A DNA stretch of 64,000 bases from VRUE01 sp963715455 (GTDB taxonomy: Bacteria > Actinomycetota > Thermoleophilia > Solirubrobacterales > 70-9): NCBI GenBank assembly GCA_963715455.1, contig OY970245.1, positions 930,001 to 994,000 of the forward strand, written 5' to 3'. Below, in pieces: positions 30,658-43,742 of this stretch. The position numbers and the translations under genes were made by a program. The first letter of the stretch is position 1; each line of letters opens with the position of its first letter. Below the pieces are notes generated by a model, which was given only the letters and a program-made list of their open reading frames with translations, searched no databases and was not told the origin of the DNA.

Positions 30658-32946
30658 TTGAAGCTCATCGCCTCGATCTTGATTGCCATCGGCTGTCTGT
30701 TGGCCGCTCCCACTATCGCCGCCGCCGCGACCTTCACGGTTGACAGCACCGCGAATGAAGCCGATGGGGGCCTGAATGGCACCTGTTTCACCACGGTCGG
30801 CATGAAATGCACTCTCCGTGCAGCGATCGAAGAGTCGAACTTCTCGACGAGCACCGACGACACGATCGTCTTCGCGTCGAACCCCTTCGACGGCAAGACC
30901 GGCGACACGATCGCGCTCGCCACCGGCCTGCCGACGATCACCGATACCGTCCACATCGACGGCGACAGCGCCGGCCAGTGCACCACGTCGGCTGCCAGCC
31001 TACTCGGGCCCTGCGCCGAAGTAAGCGGTTCGTCGAGCGGCTCGGGATTGGTCGTCGCAGCAGACGGGGTGAAAATCGACGGCTTGGCGGTAACCGGCGC
31101 AACGGCGCCCGGCGCGGCCGGGATTCGTGCCTTCAACGGCGCCGAGGAACTCGTCCTGCGCGACAACTGGCTCGGCGTGAAACTCGATGGCGGCGTCGGC
31201 GCCAACGCCAAGGGCGTCTACCTCGACCCGGATTCCAACAAAGCCACGATCGGCGGCACCGCTACCGCCGATCGCAACGTCATCGCCAACAACGAATTCG
31301 AGGGCCTCGACATCGAAGGCGCCTCCAACGCCGATGTGCTCGGCAACTACTTCGGCGTCAAACCTGACGGAACCACCGTCGCCGCCAACGTCGGCAAGAA
31401 CATCGAGATCACCGACACCGTCGCCTTCGAAGCCATCGGCAACGAGGTCGGCACCACGGTCGCGGCTGGCCCGGCGCCGTGCGACGGTGGCTGCAACGTC
31501 ATCTCAGGTAGCACGTTCGGCATCGACCTTCAGGGCAATGGCGTCGGCCAGAACGAGGAACCGGCAACGGGGCCGACGACCGTGCACGGCAACTTCATCG
31601 GTCTCAACGCGGCGGGTACCGCGACAGTTGCGAACACGACCGGCGTCAACGTCGGCAGTGCTCCGGACGCCCTGATCGGAGGGTCCGCAAACCAAGATGC
31701 CAACTTCATCGCCGGCGGCTCCGAAGGGGTCTTCGCCAGTAGCGCCGAAGGGCTCGAAGCGATCGGCAACATCATCGGCTCCGGCGCGGCCGGCGCCGAA
31801 ATCACGGCGCCTGGGAAGGGCGTGTGGATCCTCAACCTCAGCAACACGAATCTGGTTGAGGTCTCCAGCAACGTGTTCGACATGGATGGCGGCGTCGGGA
31901 TAGAAGCGCGCTTCGGCGGCACCGACATCATCAGCAACTTCATCGAAGGGGCTGAACTCGGGGTTCACACCACGGTCGGCCCGGCCTCAGCGGGCGGCAA
32001 CCTGATCGAAGACAACGTGATCGGCGAATCCCTGGCCAACGGCATTCACATCGAGGACGCCGAGAACGAAGTGCTCGGCAACGCGGTCTACAAATCAGCT
32101 GGGGCGGGCATTCGCCTTCGGAATCCGGTCCCGCTGCTCTTTCCCACCGAAAACCTGATCGGCGGCAACGCCGCGACTGACGAAAACAACATCAACGAAA
32201 GCGGTGGCGACGCGATCGAGATAGTCGACGAATCGGGCAACACAGAAGAAGACAGCCTGAATGAAGTCGGGCGCAACAAGGGGGCGAAAAACGCGGGTCT
32301 CTTCATCGACCTGGTGGGGGCCGCTAACGCCGGCATCTTGCCGCCGGCGTTCGGGACGGCGGCTCAGTCCAGCGCCAGCGGCACTGCCGAGCCCAATGCT
32401 CTGATCCGTGTCTTCCGCAAGAAAGCTGCCGAAGCGGGAGAGCTCGAATCCTTCCTTGGCGAAGCCGAAGCCGACGGCAGCGGCAACTGGAAAGTGAGCT
32501 ACCCGGCCTCGATCCCTGGGGGGACGATCGTCGCCGCTACGCAGACGAGCACCGAGACGAGCACCGAAGGCGGCACCTCCGAGCTGGCCGTAGCGACGAC
32601 GTCTGCCGACCCCGGTGGCGGTAACGGCGGCGGTGGCGGTGGTGGCGGCAAAGACGACAAAGGCGGCAAAGGCGCCACCAAAGACAAAACCCCGCCTCAG
32701 ACCAAGATCACCAAAGGGCCGAAAGCGAAAACCAGCTCGACCACGGTCAAGTTCAAGTTCACTTCCAGTGAGCCGGGTTCGACCTTCCAGTGCAAGCTCG
32801 ACAAACGGCCCTTCAAGCCCTGCAAATCGCCGAAGAAGTACAAAGGCCTGAAACCTGGCAAGCACGTCTTCAAGGTCTGGGCGATCGACAAAGCGGGCAA
32901 CGTCGACCCGACCCCGGCGAAGAAGAAGTTCAAGATCGTCGAGTAG
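30658..32946 (+). CDS. secreted CSLREA/parallel beta-helix repeat protein
   Basis: A 762-residue exported protein. TTG 30658 follows AGGAGGGTCGC. The signal peptide is ASILIAIGCLLAAPTIAAAA. The CSLREA-type motif reads VDSTANEADGGLNG, then CTLRAAIEESNFS. About 500 residues of right-handed beta-helix repeats with N/G/I ladders (NVIANNEFEGLDIEGASNAD) follow. Then come a glycine linker and a C-terminal domain (FTSSEPGSTFQCKLDKRPFK, then VFKVWAIDKAGNVDPTP) common in Thermoleophilia surface proteins. GAA and AAA codons are markedly more frequent than in neighbours. Ligand unknown. Confidence 0.85.
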   Translation: MKLIASILIAIGCLLAAPTIAAAATFTVDSTANEADGGLNGTCFTTVGMKCTLRAAIEESNFSTSTDDTIVFASNPFDGKTGDTIALATGLPTITDTVHIDGDSAGQCTTSAASLLGPCAEVSGSSSGSGLVVAADGVKIDGLAVTGATAPGAAGIRAFNGAEELVLRDNWLGVKLDGGVGANAKGVYLDPDSNKATIGGTATADRNVIANNEFEGLDIEGASNADVLGNYFGVKPDGTTVAANVGKNIEITDTVAFEAIGNEVGTTVAAGPAPCDGGCNVISGSTFGIDLQGNGVGQNEEPATGPTTVHGNFIGLNAAGTATVANTTGVNVGSAPDALIGGSANQDANFIAGGSEGVFASSAEGLEAIGNIIGSGAAGAEITAPGKGVWILNLSNTNLVEVSSNVFDMDGGVGIEARFGGTDIISNFIEGAELGVHTTVGPASAGGNLIEDNVIGESLANGIHIEDAENEVLGNAVYKSAGAGIRLRNPVPLLFPTENLIGGNAATDENNINESGGDAIEIVDESGNTEEDSLNEVGRNKGAKNAGLFIDLVGAANAGILPPAFGTAAQSSASGTAEPNALIRVFRKKAAEAGELESFLGEAEADGSGNWKVSYPASIPGGTIVAATQTSTETSTEGGTSELAVATTSADPGGGNGGGGGGGGKDDKGGKGATKDKTPPQTKITKGPKAKTSSTTVKFKFTSSEPGSTFQCKLDKRPFKPCKSPKKYKGLKPGKHVFKVWAIDKAGNVDPTPAKKKFKIVE

Positions 32947-32966
32947 ACCCGGCGAAACGGGTGGGT

Positions 32967-33005
32967 GTAACGCGTTGTGGATCACACGGGGCCGTAACGC
33001 GTTAC
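32967..33005. repeat. paired GTAACGCGTT palindromes at gene convergence
   Basis: GTAACGCGTT at 32967-32976 recurs as the 12-base palindrome GTAACGCGTTAC at 32994-33005. Because the core is self-complementary, the two copies can pair as a stem with a short loop and could end transcripts from both converging genes. Confidence 0.45.
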
Positions 33006-33012
33006 ATCAGGG

Positions 33013-34845
33013 CTAGCTTGATGCGGCGGCCTCGCCCACGCCGATCGCCAGCGCCATGATCGAGACCTGGGGGTTGACGCCGGCGCAGCTCGGCAGGATC
33101 GAGCCGTCGGCCACCCAGACGCCCTCGACGCCGCGCAGGCGGCCCTGCGGGTCGACGGGGTGACGGCTGGGGTCTGAGCCGGCGGCGGCCGTGCCGGTGG
33201 GGTGGAAGCCGGCCAGGCGCAGGCGGCGCACGTCGAGTTGCTGCATGGCCGCGTCGAGCTCTGCCACCGAGCGCACCGCGGGGGCACCGCCGCCCAGCTC
33301 GACCTCCTTGGCACCGGCGGCGAGCATCACCCGGGCCATCGCGCGGATCGCCGTGGCGAGGCGGCCTTCGTCGGCTTTGGCCAGGCGGTAGGAGACGATC
33401 GGCGAGCGGCTGCCGAAGACGCGCCCGGAGGGCTCGTCGGCGATCATCGCGCCCAGCGTCGCCGTGTTGGCAGCGCGAGCGAGGCGGTGAGTCAGGTGGG
33501 TGCCATAGCCGGGTGCCGAGACGGCGCCCATGCCGGGCGGGGTGGAGGTGGCCTCGATCAGCACCCCCTCGTCGTGCAGCTCTTCGATGCCGACGCTTTG
33601 CATGACGCCTTGCCAGGGGATGACTTCCTCCTCGAAGCTGGCGGTGATCCCAGTTGCGGGGTGGATCGAGAGGTTGCGGCCGAGCCGCGGGTGGCGGCCG
33701 AGACCGCTGCGCCGCAGTAGAGGCGGGGTCGGGACCGCGCCGGCGGCGACGACGACCAACGGCGCCGAGATGCGCACCTCGCGGCCGTCGGCGGTGCGCG
33801 CCAGCACGCCGCTCGCGCGGCCGCCCTCGCTGAGCACTTGCTTGACGTGCAGGCCGGAGACGATGCGTGCTCCCGCCTCGCAGGCCTCGGGCAGGGCGTT
33901 GAGGTGGACGCCGCCCTTGGCGTTGTTGGGGCAGCCGATCGCACACTGGCAGGCGCCACGGCAGCCGGGCGCGTTGCGGCGCAGGGGCGCGTTCTGCCAG
34001 TCGAGCGCCGCCGCGCCCTCGAGCGCGAGTTCGCCGTTGCGGCCGAGCACCTCCATCGGGGCGGGCGCCACGCCGATCGTCGCTTCGACGTCGGCGACCC
34101 GGGGGCCGAGCAGCTCGAGGTCGGCGAGGGCGAGGCCATGCTGCTCGTGCCAGGACCTGGCGACGTCGGTCGGCGGGCGGAAGCAGGTGCCCGAGTTGAT
34201 CACCGTGGTGCCGCCGACGGCGCGGCCCAGCGGCAGGGCGATCGGCGGGTTGCCCAGCGCCATCGTCGTGCCGGCGTCGCGGTAGATGCCGGAAAAGCGG
34301 TCGAGCGGGTGGGAGCCGCGGATACGCTCCGCCGTCCAGCGCTCGCCCTCCTCGACGATCACCGTGTCGAGCCCCGCCCGGGCCAGGACACGGGCCGCAA
34401 AGGCGCCACCTGCGCCGGAGCCGATGACGATCGCGTCGCAGCTGGAGAGGCGCGGCCACTCCGTCGCCGCCACCAGGTTCATCGCCGGGTCGGGGCGTGA
34501 GAGCTCGTGACGGGAGCCGACCGCGGCGATCTCGCCGGCGAAGGCATCGGTGCCGTGGGCGAGCAGGACGATCGACTTGAAGGCGTCGAGCGCCGGGGCG
34601 CCGCCGAGGCGCGTCAGCTGCTTGATCAGCGCCTGGCGCTGCTCGGGGGAGGCGGCGCCGAGCGTACGCCCGGTGCGCACCAGGGAGAGTGTCTCGACGC
34701 CGACGAGCGCGGCGCCCAGGCCGACCTGCGAGATCGTCGGCATGCGCGAGACCATGCGCCTCGCCACGCCGGCGACGCGCTCGGGATCCGGTCCCCCGTC
34801 CTCGGGCGGCAACAGCGCTGCCGCCACGTCTCCCAGCGCGGACAT
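33013..34845 (-). CDS. GMC-family oxidoreductase
   Basis: A 610-residue flavoenzyme. The FAD Rossmann motif is DAIVIGSGAGGAFAARVLAR (about residue 137), then FRPPTD and GTTVINSGTCFR. A Cys-rich stretch CRGACQCAIGCPNN fits the subgroup with an iron-sulfur-like or structural motif. The C-terminus has GFHPTGTAAAGSDPSRHPVD and WVADGSILPSCAGVNPQ, the GMC C-terminal signature with His and Asn. About 130 N-terminal residues precede FAD. Last gene of a four-gene minus-strand run; the substrate is an alcohol, sterol or sugar, unknown. Confidence 0.88.
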   Translation of the reverse strand: MSALGDVAAALLPPEDGGPDPERVAGVARRMVSRMPTISQVGLGAALVGVETLSLVRTGRTLGAASPEQRQALIKQLTRLGGAPALDAFKSIVLLAHGTDAFAGEIAAVGSRHELSRPDPAMNLVAATEWPRLSSCDAIVIGSGAGGAFAARVLARAGLDTVIVEEGERWTAERIRGSHPLDRFSGIYRDAGTTMALGNPPIALPLGRAVGGTTVINSGTCFRPPTDVARSWHEQHGLALADLELLGPRVADVEATIGVAPAPMEVLGRNGELALEGAAALDWQNAPLRRNAPGCRGACQCAIGCPNNAKGGVHLNALPEACEAGARIVSGLHVKQVLSEGGRASGVLARTADGREVRISAPLVVVAAGAVPTPPLLRRSGLGRHPRLGRNLSIHPATGITASFEEEVIPWQGVMQSVGIEELHDEGVLIEATSTPPGMGAVSAPGYGTHLTHRLARAANTATLGAMIADEPSGRVFGSRSPIVSYRLAKADEGRLATAIRAMARVMLAAGAKEVELGGGAPAVRSVAELDAAMQQLDVRRLRLAGFHPTGTAAAGSDPSRHPVDPQGRLRGVEGVWVADGSILPSCAGVNPQVSIMALAIGVGEAAASS

Positions 34846-34856
34846 GGCAGGAGATA

Positions 34857-35711
34857 CTAGGTCCAGCTGGCGGGATCGAGGACGGTGCCGTTCTCGAACA
34901 GCTCCGGGTGGGCCAGCATGTGGTCTGCCGCATCGGCGCAACGCGCGACCCAGAGCCGGTCGTCGAGAGCGGCAGTGGCGATCCGCTCGAGCAGCGTCTC
35001 GAGCTGGTCATCGCCGAGCCAGGCGCGCATGAAGGGGTGCAGGACGATCGCCAGATAGCCGCCGGTCTGCGCCAGGGCATCGATCTCCTCGCCGAGCCAG
35101 GCGACGAAGGCGCCAGGTTCGACCTGGTCGGTCGAGCCGCTCATCTGCTCGCGCGCCGCGCCGAGCGGCGGCAGCAAGCAGCTCGCGTCGAGGTGGCGCC
35201 ACTGGAAAGGCAGGAGCGCGACTCCGGCATCGACGCCCGCACCGCTGCCCGCGGGTGAGCAGTAGCTCAGCCCAGCTTCGCGCAGGACCTCGACTCCACC
35301 CGGCCCGAGCTGCCCGCCCGGCGGGCGAAGGCCGGCGATCTTTAGGCCAAGGCGCTCGAAGGCGGCGATGCCACGGGCCAGGTTCGCGGCCTGCTCTGCT
35401 GTCGTCAGCTCCGCCCACTGCTCGTGGCGCCAGGCATGGAAGGCGACCTCGTGGCCACGGGCGTCGATCTCACGCAGCAGGCCGGGATACAGCTCGGCGT
35501 TCAGCCCCTCGACGAAGAAGGTCGCCGCGATCCGGTGCTTTGCGAGCCGCTTGAGCAGCTGCGGCAGCACCTCGGTCGCGGTGGGGTGCTGGCCCAGCTC
35601 GGCGCCCGGCTCGATCGCGCCCAGCTCCAGCTCGGCCGCCTCGCCGAGGTTGTCGAAGGTCAGGTTGAGGGCGCCGCGGGCGCCGCCCGGCCAGAGCGGC
35701 GCGTTGCTCAT
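34857..35711 (-). CDS. polysaccharide deacetylase-family (NodB-fold) protein
   Basis: A 284-residue protein. LNLTFDNLGE carries the metal-side Asp, IAATFFVEGLNAELYPGLL and ARGHEVAFHAWRHEQWAEL the HxxxH metal site, and GLRPPGGQLGPG the catalytic loop. The Asp-Asp pair of classic deacetylases is changed to FDN, so the reaction may differ (some relatives act on small amides). It overlaps the upstream membrane gene and ends 11 bases before the GMC oxidoreductase start. Confidence 0.8.
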   Translation of the reverse strand: MSNAPLWPGGARGALNLTFDNLGEAAELELGAIEPGAELGQHPTATEVLPQLLKRLAKHRIAATFFVEGLNAELYPGLLREIDARGHEVAFHAWRHEQWAELTTAEQAANLARGIAAFERLGLKIAGLRPPGGQLGPGGVEVLREAGLSYCSPAGSGAGVDAGVALLPFQWRHLDASCLLPPLGAAREQMSGSTDQVEPGAFVAWLGEEIDALAQTGGYLAIVLHPFMRAWLGDDQLETLLERIATAALDDRLWVARCADAADHMLAHPELFENGTVLDPASWT

Positions 35712-36226
35712 TCGCGCAGCGCCGGGCTCCAGCGCTCCGGCTCGAGCTCGGCCTGCTCGCGGGCCCAGCTGAAGTGATGGCGGGCGGAGGCGAGCAGGAT
35801 CGGGAAGTTGAGCAGGCCGAAGACGGCGAAGCGCCGCGCCCCCGGCCGGTTGGCCGCCGGCAGGCTGAGGGCGCTGCAGACGAGCCAGAACCAGAGCACG
35901 GCGTTGTAGGCGGGCAGCTGGTCCTCGCTGAGTCCCTCGGCTTCGTCGAGCATCGGCAGGCCGTTGTGCAGCGACCAGGGCCAGGCCTTGAAGTGGACGG
36001 CCACACCGGCGACGCCGATTCCCGCGCTGAAGGCGGTGAGGCGGCGGGCGTTCTCGCCGTTGCGCAGCGCGGCGACGAGCATCAGCGGGAAGTAGGCACT
36101 CCAGAGGGCGGTGGCGCCGCGCCGCGTGATGAAGGGCTCGAAGACGAGGCCGACTCCGGCGCGCGTCTCGAAGGCATTGTGGGCAAGCAGGCCGAGGGCC
36201 GAGCCGGCAGCGAGCAGCTTTCTCAT
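35708..36226 (-). CDS. small polytopic membrane protein of the FAH-GMC operon
   Basis: A 172-residue protein with about four membrane helices (LLAAGSALGLLAHNAFE at the start, FPLMLVAALRNGENA, LWFWLVCSALSLPAANRP and FAVFGLLNFPILLASA). A short loop has HFKAWPWSLHNGLPM. No named family. ATGA overlaps tie it to both neighbours, so it is part of one transcript with the FAH, deacetylase and GMC genes. Confidence 0.7.
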   Translation of the reverse strand: MRKLLAAGSALGLLAHNAFETRAGVGLVFEPFITRRGATALWSAYFPLMLVAALRNGENARRLTAFSAGIGVAGVAVHFKAWPWSLHNGLPMLDEAEGLSEDQLPAYNAVLWFWLVCSALSLPAANRPGARRFAVFGLLNFPILLASARHHFSWAREQAELEPERWSPALRE

Positions 36227-37158
36227 CGCTCCGCTCCGATCCGGTTGCTCAGCCTGCCGATGCCGTCGATCTCCAGCTCGACCGTCTGCCCGGGCTGGAT
36301 CCAGCGGTCGAGCTCGAGGCCGCAGCAGCCGGGCATCGTCCCGGTCGAGACGATGTCGCCCGGCTCGAGCCGCTCGCCGGCGGCGGCGTGGGCGAGCATC
36401 TCGCCGACGTCGTGGGCCGGATTCGCCGTCCCGCCTTCGCACCAGAGCTCGCCGTCGACCCGCACCCGCCCCCGCGCCGCCGTCCAGTCGGGCAGCTCCT
36501 CGGCGCTGAGCACGTCGCAGCCGATCGAGTTGGCGAAGGTCTTCGACTTGACCGCTGGCCCGAACATGCCATGGCGGACCTCCTCGGCTTGCACCTCGCG
36601 GGCGCTCCAGTCGTTGAGCACGAACCAGCCCCCGATCGCCTCGCGCGCCTCGGCGGGGGTGGGATCGGCAAGTGGGCGGGCAAGGACGAAGGCGAGCTCC
36701 AGCTCGAAATCGAGGTAGTCGGTGTGCGAAGGCCAGGGCATCTGCTCGCCGTCGGCCAGCATCGCCGTGTGGTTGCCGACGTAGAAGGCGGGCGTCTCGT
36801 AGAAGCTGGGCTTTGGCTTGAAGGGCGGGAAGGTGCGGCCGGTGACGCGCTCGAAGCCGGTTGCGAGGCGCTGCACCGGCGCCGGGAAGAAGCGCTTGAC
36901 CAGCATCCGCGCCGAGCCCTCGTAGTGGGCGGGCCAGAGGCTGAAGGCGCGCATCGAGCGGGGCGCGAAGGGCAGCGCGGCGGCGCCCGGGTCGGCGGCG
37001 GTGGCGTCGTCGGCTTCGATCAGCCGCTGGACCTCGAGGTGCGCCTGCTCACCGCCGGCAAGCAGGCCGAGCATCGAGTACTTGCTCGGCAGCGAGATCC
37101 AGCGCCCGCGCTGGCGGTCCTCGGCGATGACTCCCTGCGGTGTGGTCCTCAGCTTCAT
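36223..37158 (-). CDS. fumarylacetoacetate hydrolase-family protein
   Basis: A 311-residue FAH-fold enzyme. FYVGNHTAMLADGEQMPWPS, TDYLDFELELAFVLARPLAD (metal-binding Glu pair), NDWSAREVQAEE, GPAVKSKTFANSIG, EPGDIVSTGTMPGCCGLELD and QPGQTVELEIDGIGRL follow in the family order. The family opens or decarboxylates beta-keto acids in aromatic or sterol breakdown. First gene of the four-gene run. Divergent from mfd across 88 bases. Confidence 0.88.
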   Translation of the reverse strand: MKLRTTPQGVIAEDRQRGRWISLPSKYSMLGLLAGGEQAHLEVQRLIEADDATAADPGAAALPFAPRSMRAFSLWPAHYEGSARMLVKRFFPAPVQRLATGFERVTGRTFPPFKPKPSFYETPAFYVGNHTAMLADGEQMPWPSHTDYLDFELELAFVLARPLADPTPAEAREAIGGWFVLNDWSAREVQAEEVRHGMFGPAVKSKTFANSIGCDVLSAEELPDWTAARGRVRVDGELWCEGGTANPAHDVGEMLAHAAAGERLEPGDIVSTGTMPGCCGLELDRWIQPGQTVELEIDGIGRLSNRIGAER

Positions 37159-37246
37159 CGGCGCCCGCGGGGGAGTGTAGGCGCCGATCCCGGCTTCGTA
37201 GAATCGCCGCACCGCCCGGACGGCCTGTCCGGGCTTTTCGCCTGCC

Positions 37247-40638
<3,392 letters not shown>

Positions 40639-40692
40639 CCTTGCGGTCGGTGAGGCCCGCCCGCCGAGCATTTGATTTATGCTGCCCGATCG

Positions 40693-41982
40693 GTGGCTTC
40701 GAATCAGCGGCAAGGGAGGAAGTCAGCTGGGCTGCAGCGCCTCGCGCTGCTTGGCTTCGGCGCTCTGCTCGTAGTCCTCTTCCTGGGCTTCGCGATCGCC
40801 CAGGGCTTGGGCAATCCCAGCGTGCCATCGGACGCTGTGGCCATCGTCGAGGAGGCGCCCGGCGATGGCACGATCACTCGGGAGGAATTCGATCGTGCTC
40901 TCGTGCAGGCTGCGGCCGCGGGCCAGGTAACTCCGGTCCCCAAGCCTGGCGACGACAAATACGACGAACTCAAGGAAACGGCGCTGGGCGAAATCCTCGA
41001 CCGGGTCTGGATCGAAGGCCAGGCTGAGGAAATGGGCATCTCGGTTACCCCTGAGGAAGTCGCCAAAGAACTGGAGAAACTCAAAAGCCAGTCCTTCAAA
41101 TCGGACAAACAGTACGAGGAATTCCTCAAAGAATCGAAATTCACCCAGGCAGACGTCGACCAGCGCGTGAAACTCCAGATGATCTCCGGCCAGCTCCAGG
41201 AACAGATCACCAGCGAATCTTCGAAACCGAGCAGCAGCGAAATCGAGAAGTACTACGAAGAAGCCAAGTCGAGCCAGTACACGACGCCCGAGTCGCGCGA
41301 CATCAGGCTGATCAAGAACAAAGACAAAGCCGAAGTCGAAGCTGCGAAGGCTGCTCTGGAAAAAGACGACTCGATCAAAAACTGGGAAAAAGTCGCGAAA
41401 AAATATTCGACCGACACGACCAAAGGCAACGGTGGCCTGCAGTCGGGCGTCAACGAAGGCACGCTGCCTGAACCACTCGACGCCGAAGTCTTCGCCGCCC
41501 AGCAGGGCGTCGTGGAAGGCCCGCTTAAAGAACCGCTGGCCTACACGGTCTTCGAGGTGATGACAATCACCCTGGAGAAAGTCCAGGAACTTGACGAAGT
41601 CGAAACCCAGATCAGCGCTCAGCTCGAAGAACAGGCGCAGCAGCAGACCTTCGCGCGCTTCGTGCGCAACTACAGCAGCACCTGGACCTCGCGCACCTTC
41701 TGTGCTGATGACTTCCTGATCGAACGCTGCGCCAACTTCAAGGGCGACGGCCGTCCGCCGGAAGCCGACCCGGCCTGCTACGAAGCAGACCCGAAAACAC
41801 CCGCCGAAGCCTGTCCGGCGCCGGTCACGCAGGTCAAACCGGCTCAGCCGGGCTCGGTCAGCCTGCTCAACCCCGAAGGCCAAAAACTGGCCCAGCGCCC
41901 GCGGCCGGCTGGTGAGGAACCGGCTGGTGGGGCCTCGCCGGAATCGCTCGGCGTACCGCCGACTGGCGCGCCCACCGAATAG
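40693..41982 (+). CDS. membrane-anchored parvulin-type peptidyl-prolyl isomerase (PrsA/SurA-like)
   Basis: About 429 residues. After a basic start comes one membrane helix (LALLGFGALLVVLFLGFAIA), a SurA-N-like helical region (AEEMGISVTPEEVAKELEKL) and a parvulin core (RDIRLIKNKDKAEVEAAKAA, KYSTDTTKGNGGLQSGVNEG, EPLAYTVFEVMTITLEKVQE). A proline-rich tail follows. It folds exported proteins. GTG 40693 is chosen as start; TTG 40672 is possible. GAA and AAA codons are much commoner than in neighbours. Confidence 0.85.
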   Translation: MASNQRQGRKSAGLQRLALLGFGALLVVLFLGFAIAQGLGNPSVPSDAVAIVEEAPGDGTITREEFDRALVQAAAAGQVTPVPKPGDDKYDELKETALGEILDRVWIEGQAEEMGISVTPEEVAKELEKLKSQSFKSDKQYEEFLKESKFTQADVDQRVKLQMISGQLQEQITSESSKPSSSEIEKYYEEAKSSQYTTPESRDIRLIKNKDKAEVEAAKAALEKDDSIKNWEKVAKKYSTDTTKGNGGLQSGVNEGTLPEPLDAEVFAAQQGVVEGPLKEPLAYTVFEVMTITLEKVQELDEVETQISAQLEEQAQQQTFARFVRNYSSTWTSRTFCADDFLIERCANFKGDGRPPEADPACYEADPKTPAEACPAPVTQVKPAQPGSVSLLNPEGQKLAQRPRPAGEEPAGGASPESLGVPPTGAPTE

Positions 41983-42023
41983 AGCCGTAGTCCGTCCGGT
42001 CTCTCAATAGACTGCGGCGCCCT

Positions 42024-43319
42024 ATGGCGTCAATCGCAAGCGTCCGCGCGCGCCAGATCCTCGATTCGCGCGGCAACCCCACGGTAGAGGTCGAGGTCGT
42101 GCTCGAGTCCGGTGCGCGCGGGTTGGCCGCGGTTCCCTCCGGCGCCTCGACCGGCGAGTTCGAGGCGGTCGAGCTGCGCGATGGCGGCGATGCTTGGGCG
42201 GGTAAGGGCGTCTCACGGGCTGTCGCCAACGTCAACGGGGAGATCGCCGCGGCCCTGAAGGGCGCTGAGGCGAGTGACCAGGCAGCGCTCGACGCGAAGA
42301 TGGTCGAGCTCGACGGGACCCCCAACAAGGGCCGCCTTGGCGCCAACGCGATCCTCGGCGTCTCGCTGGCGACGGCAAGGGCGGCCGCGGTGGACGCTGG
42401 ACAGCCGCTCTACCGCTATCTGGCGGGCCTCTACGGCGGCGAGGAGCCGCGCTTGTTGCCGGTGCCGATGATGAACGTGCTCAACGGTGGCGCCCACGCT
42501 GACAACTCGGTCGACTTCCAGGAGTTCATGGTCGTACCGGCCGGCGCCAGCAGTTTCTCGGAGTGCCTGCGGGTGGGCACCGAGGTCTTCCACGCGCTGA
42601 AGAAGAGCCTCGCAGCGGGCGGTCACTCGACCGCGGTCGGCGACGAGGGTGGCTTTGCGCCCAACCTGGAGTCCAACGAGGCGGCCCTGCAGGCCGTTCT
42701 GGCCGGGGTTGAGGCGGCGGGATACGAGCCCGGCACAGATGTCTTCATCGCGCTTGACCCAGCGACCAGCGAGGTTTTTGAAGGAGGCGACTATGTGCTC
42801 GAGCACGAGGGACGCTCGCTTTCGCCTGAAGAGATGGCCGCTTACTGGGAGGACGCCTGCTCGCGCTACCCGATCCTCTCGATCGAGGACGGCATGGACG
42901 AGGAGGACTGGGATGGCTGGAAGCTGCTCACCGAGAAGCTCGGCCAGCGTGTTCAGTTGGTCGGCGACGACCTCTTCGTCACCAATCCCGAGCGCCTGCG
43001 ACGCGGGATCGAGGCCGGCGTTGGTAACTCGATCCTCGTCAAGGTCAACCAGATCGGCACGCTGACCGAGACCTTGGAGGCAATCCGCATTGCCTCGGAA
43101 GCCGGCTACACGGCGGTCATCTCGCATCGCTCCGGTGAGACCGAGGACACGACGATCGCCGACCTCGCGGTCGCCACCGGCGCCGGCCAGATCAAGACCG
43201 GCGCCCCCTCGCGCTCCGATCGGGTCGCCAAGTACAACCGGCTCTTGCGAATCGAGGAGCAGCTCGGCGATTCCGCGCTATTCCCCGGCTTGCAGGCGTT
43301 CCACCAGCGGTCCGCTTAG
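42024..43319 (+). CDS. eno: enolase
   Basis: A 431-residue glycolytic enzyme interconverting 2-phosphoglycerate and PEP. VRARQILDSRGNPTVEVEVV, the mobile loop SGASTGEFEAVELRDGG, GDEGGFAPNLESNEAALQ (catalytic Glu), FIALDPATSEVFEGGDYVLE, ILSIEDGMDEEDWDGW, VGDDLFVTNPERL, ILVKVNQIGTLTET (catalytic Lys) and ISHRSGETEDTTIADLAVAT are all present. Full length. The mfd-parvulin-eno-ftsB order is the usual actinobacterial neighbourhood. Confidence 0.97.
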   Translation: MASIASVRARQILDSRGNPTVEVEVVLESGARGLAAVPSGASTGEFEAVELRDGGDAWAGKGVSRAVANVNGEIAAALKGAEASDQAALDAKMVELDGTPNKGRLGANAILGVSLATARAAAVDAGQPLYRYLAGLYGGEEPRLLPVPMMNVLNGGAHADNSVDFQEFMVVPAGASSFSECLRVGTEVFHALKKSLAAGGHSTAVGDEGGFAPNLESNEAALQAVLAGVEAAGYEPGTDVFIALDPATSEVFEGGDYVLEHEGRSLSPEEMAAYWEDACSRYPILSIEDGMDEEDWDGWKLLTEKLGQRVQLVGDDLFVTNPERLRRGIEAGVGNSILVKVNQIGTLTETLEAIRIASEAGYTAVISHRSGETEDTTIADLAVATGAGQIKTGAPSRSDRVAKYNRLLRIEEQLGDSALFPGLQAFHQRSA

Positions 43320-43355
43320 TGAAGGAATGCGGGGCTCGGCCGCGTAGGTCCGGGC

Positions 43356-43721
43356 ATGGCAGCACGCGCGCAGGCGAGGAGAAGGCCCGCCAGCGGCGCC
43401 AAACGCCGCCCGGCAGCCCGTCGCAAGCCCGCCGCCCGCCGCGGCGCCAGCCGCATCCACTGGGACCGTGTCGGTCGCGTTGCCCTGACGCTCGTCCTCG
43501 CCGCGGTGCTCTACTCGTACTTGAACCCGCTGATCGATTTCGTCAAGACCTACACGGCGACCACCGAGGCCAAAGCCAAGCTGCACGAGGTTCAGCGCGA
43601 AAACACGCAGCTTCACTGGCGCGTGCAGAGCGCCGACGACCCGATCATCCTCAACGGCCGCGCCCGTGCCCAGGGCATGGTTGCGCCGGAAGAGACGCCG
43701 ATCGTCGTACGCGGCCTCTAG
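43356..43721 (+). CDS. FtsB/DivIC-like septum formation protein
   Basis: A 121-residue single-pass protein: a very basic N-terminal tail (about 35 residues of R, K, A, P), one membrane helix (VALTLVLAAVLYSYLNPLI), then a short coiled coil (TTEAKAKLHEVQRENTQLHW) and a C-terminal stretch APEETPIVVRGL. This is the FtsB/DivIC layout, part of the FtsQLB divisome complex. It sits right after enolase, where ftsB usually lies. Confidence 0.85.
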   Translation: MAARAQARRRPASGAKRRPAARRKPAARRGASRIHWDRVGRVALTLVLAAVLYSYLNPLIDFVKTYTATTEAKAKLHEVQRENTQLHWRVQSADDPIILNGRARAQGMVAPEETPIVVRGL

Positions 43722-43742
43722 CCGCCCCCTGCGGAGCACCCG

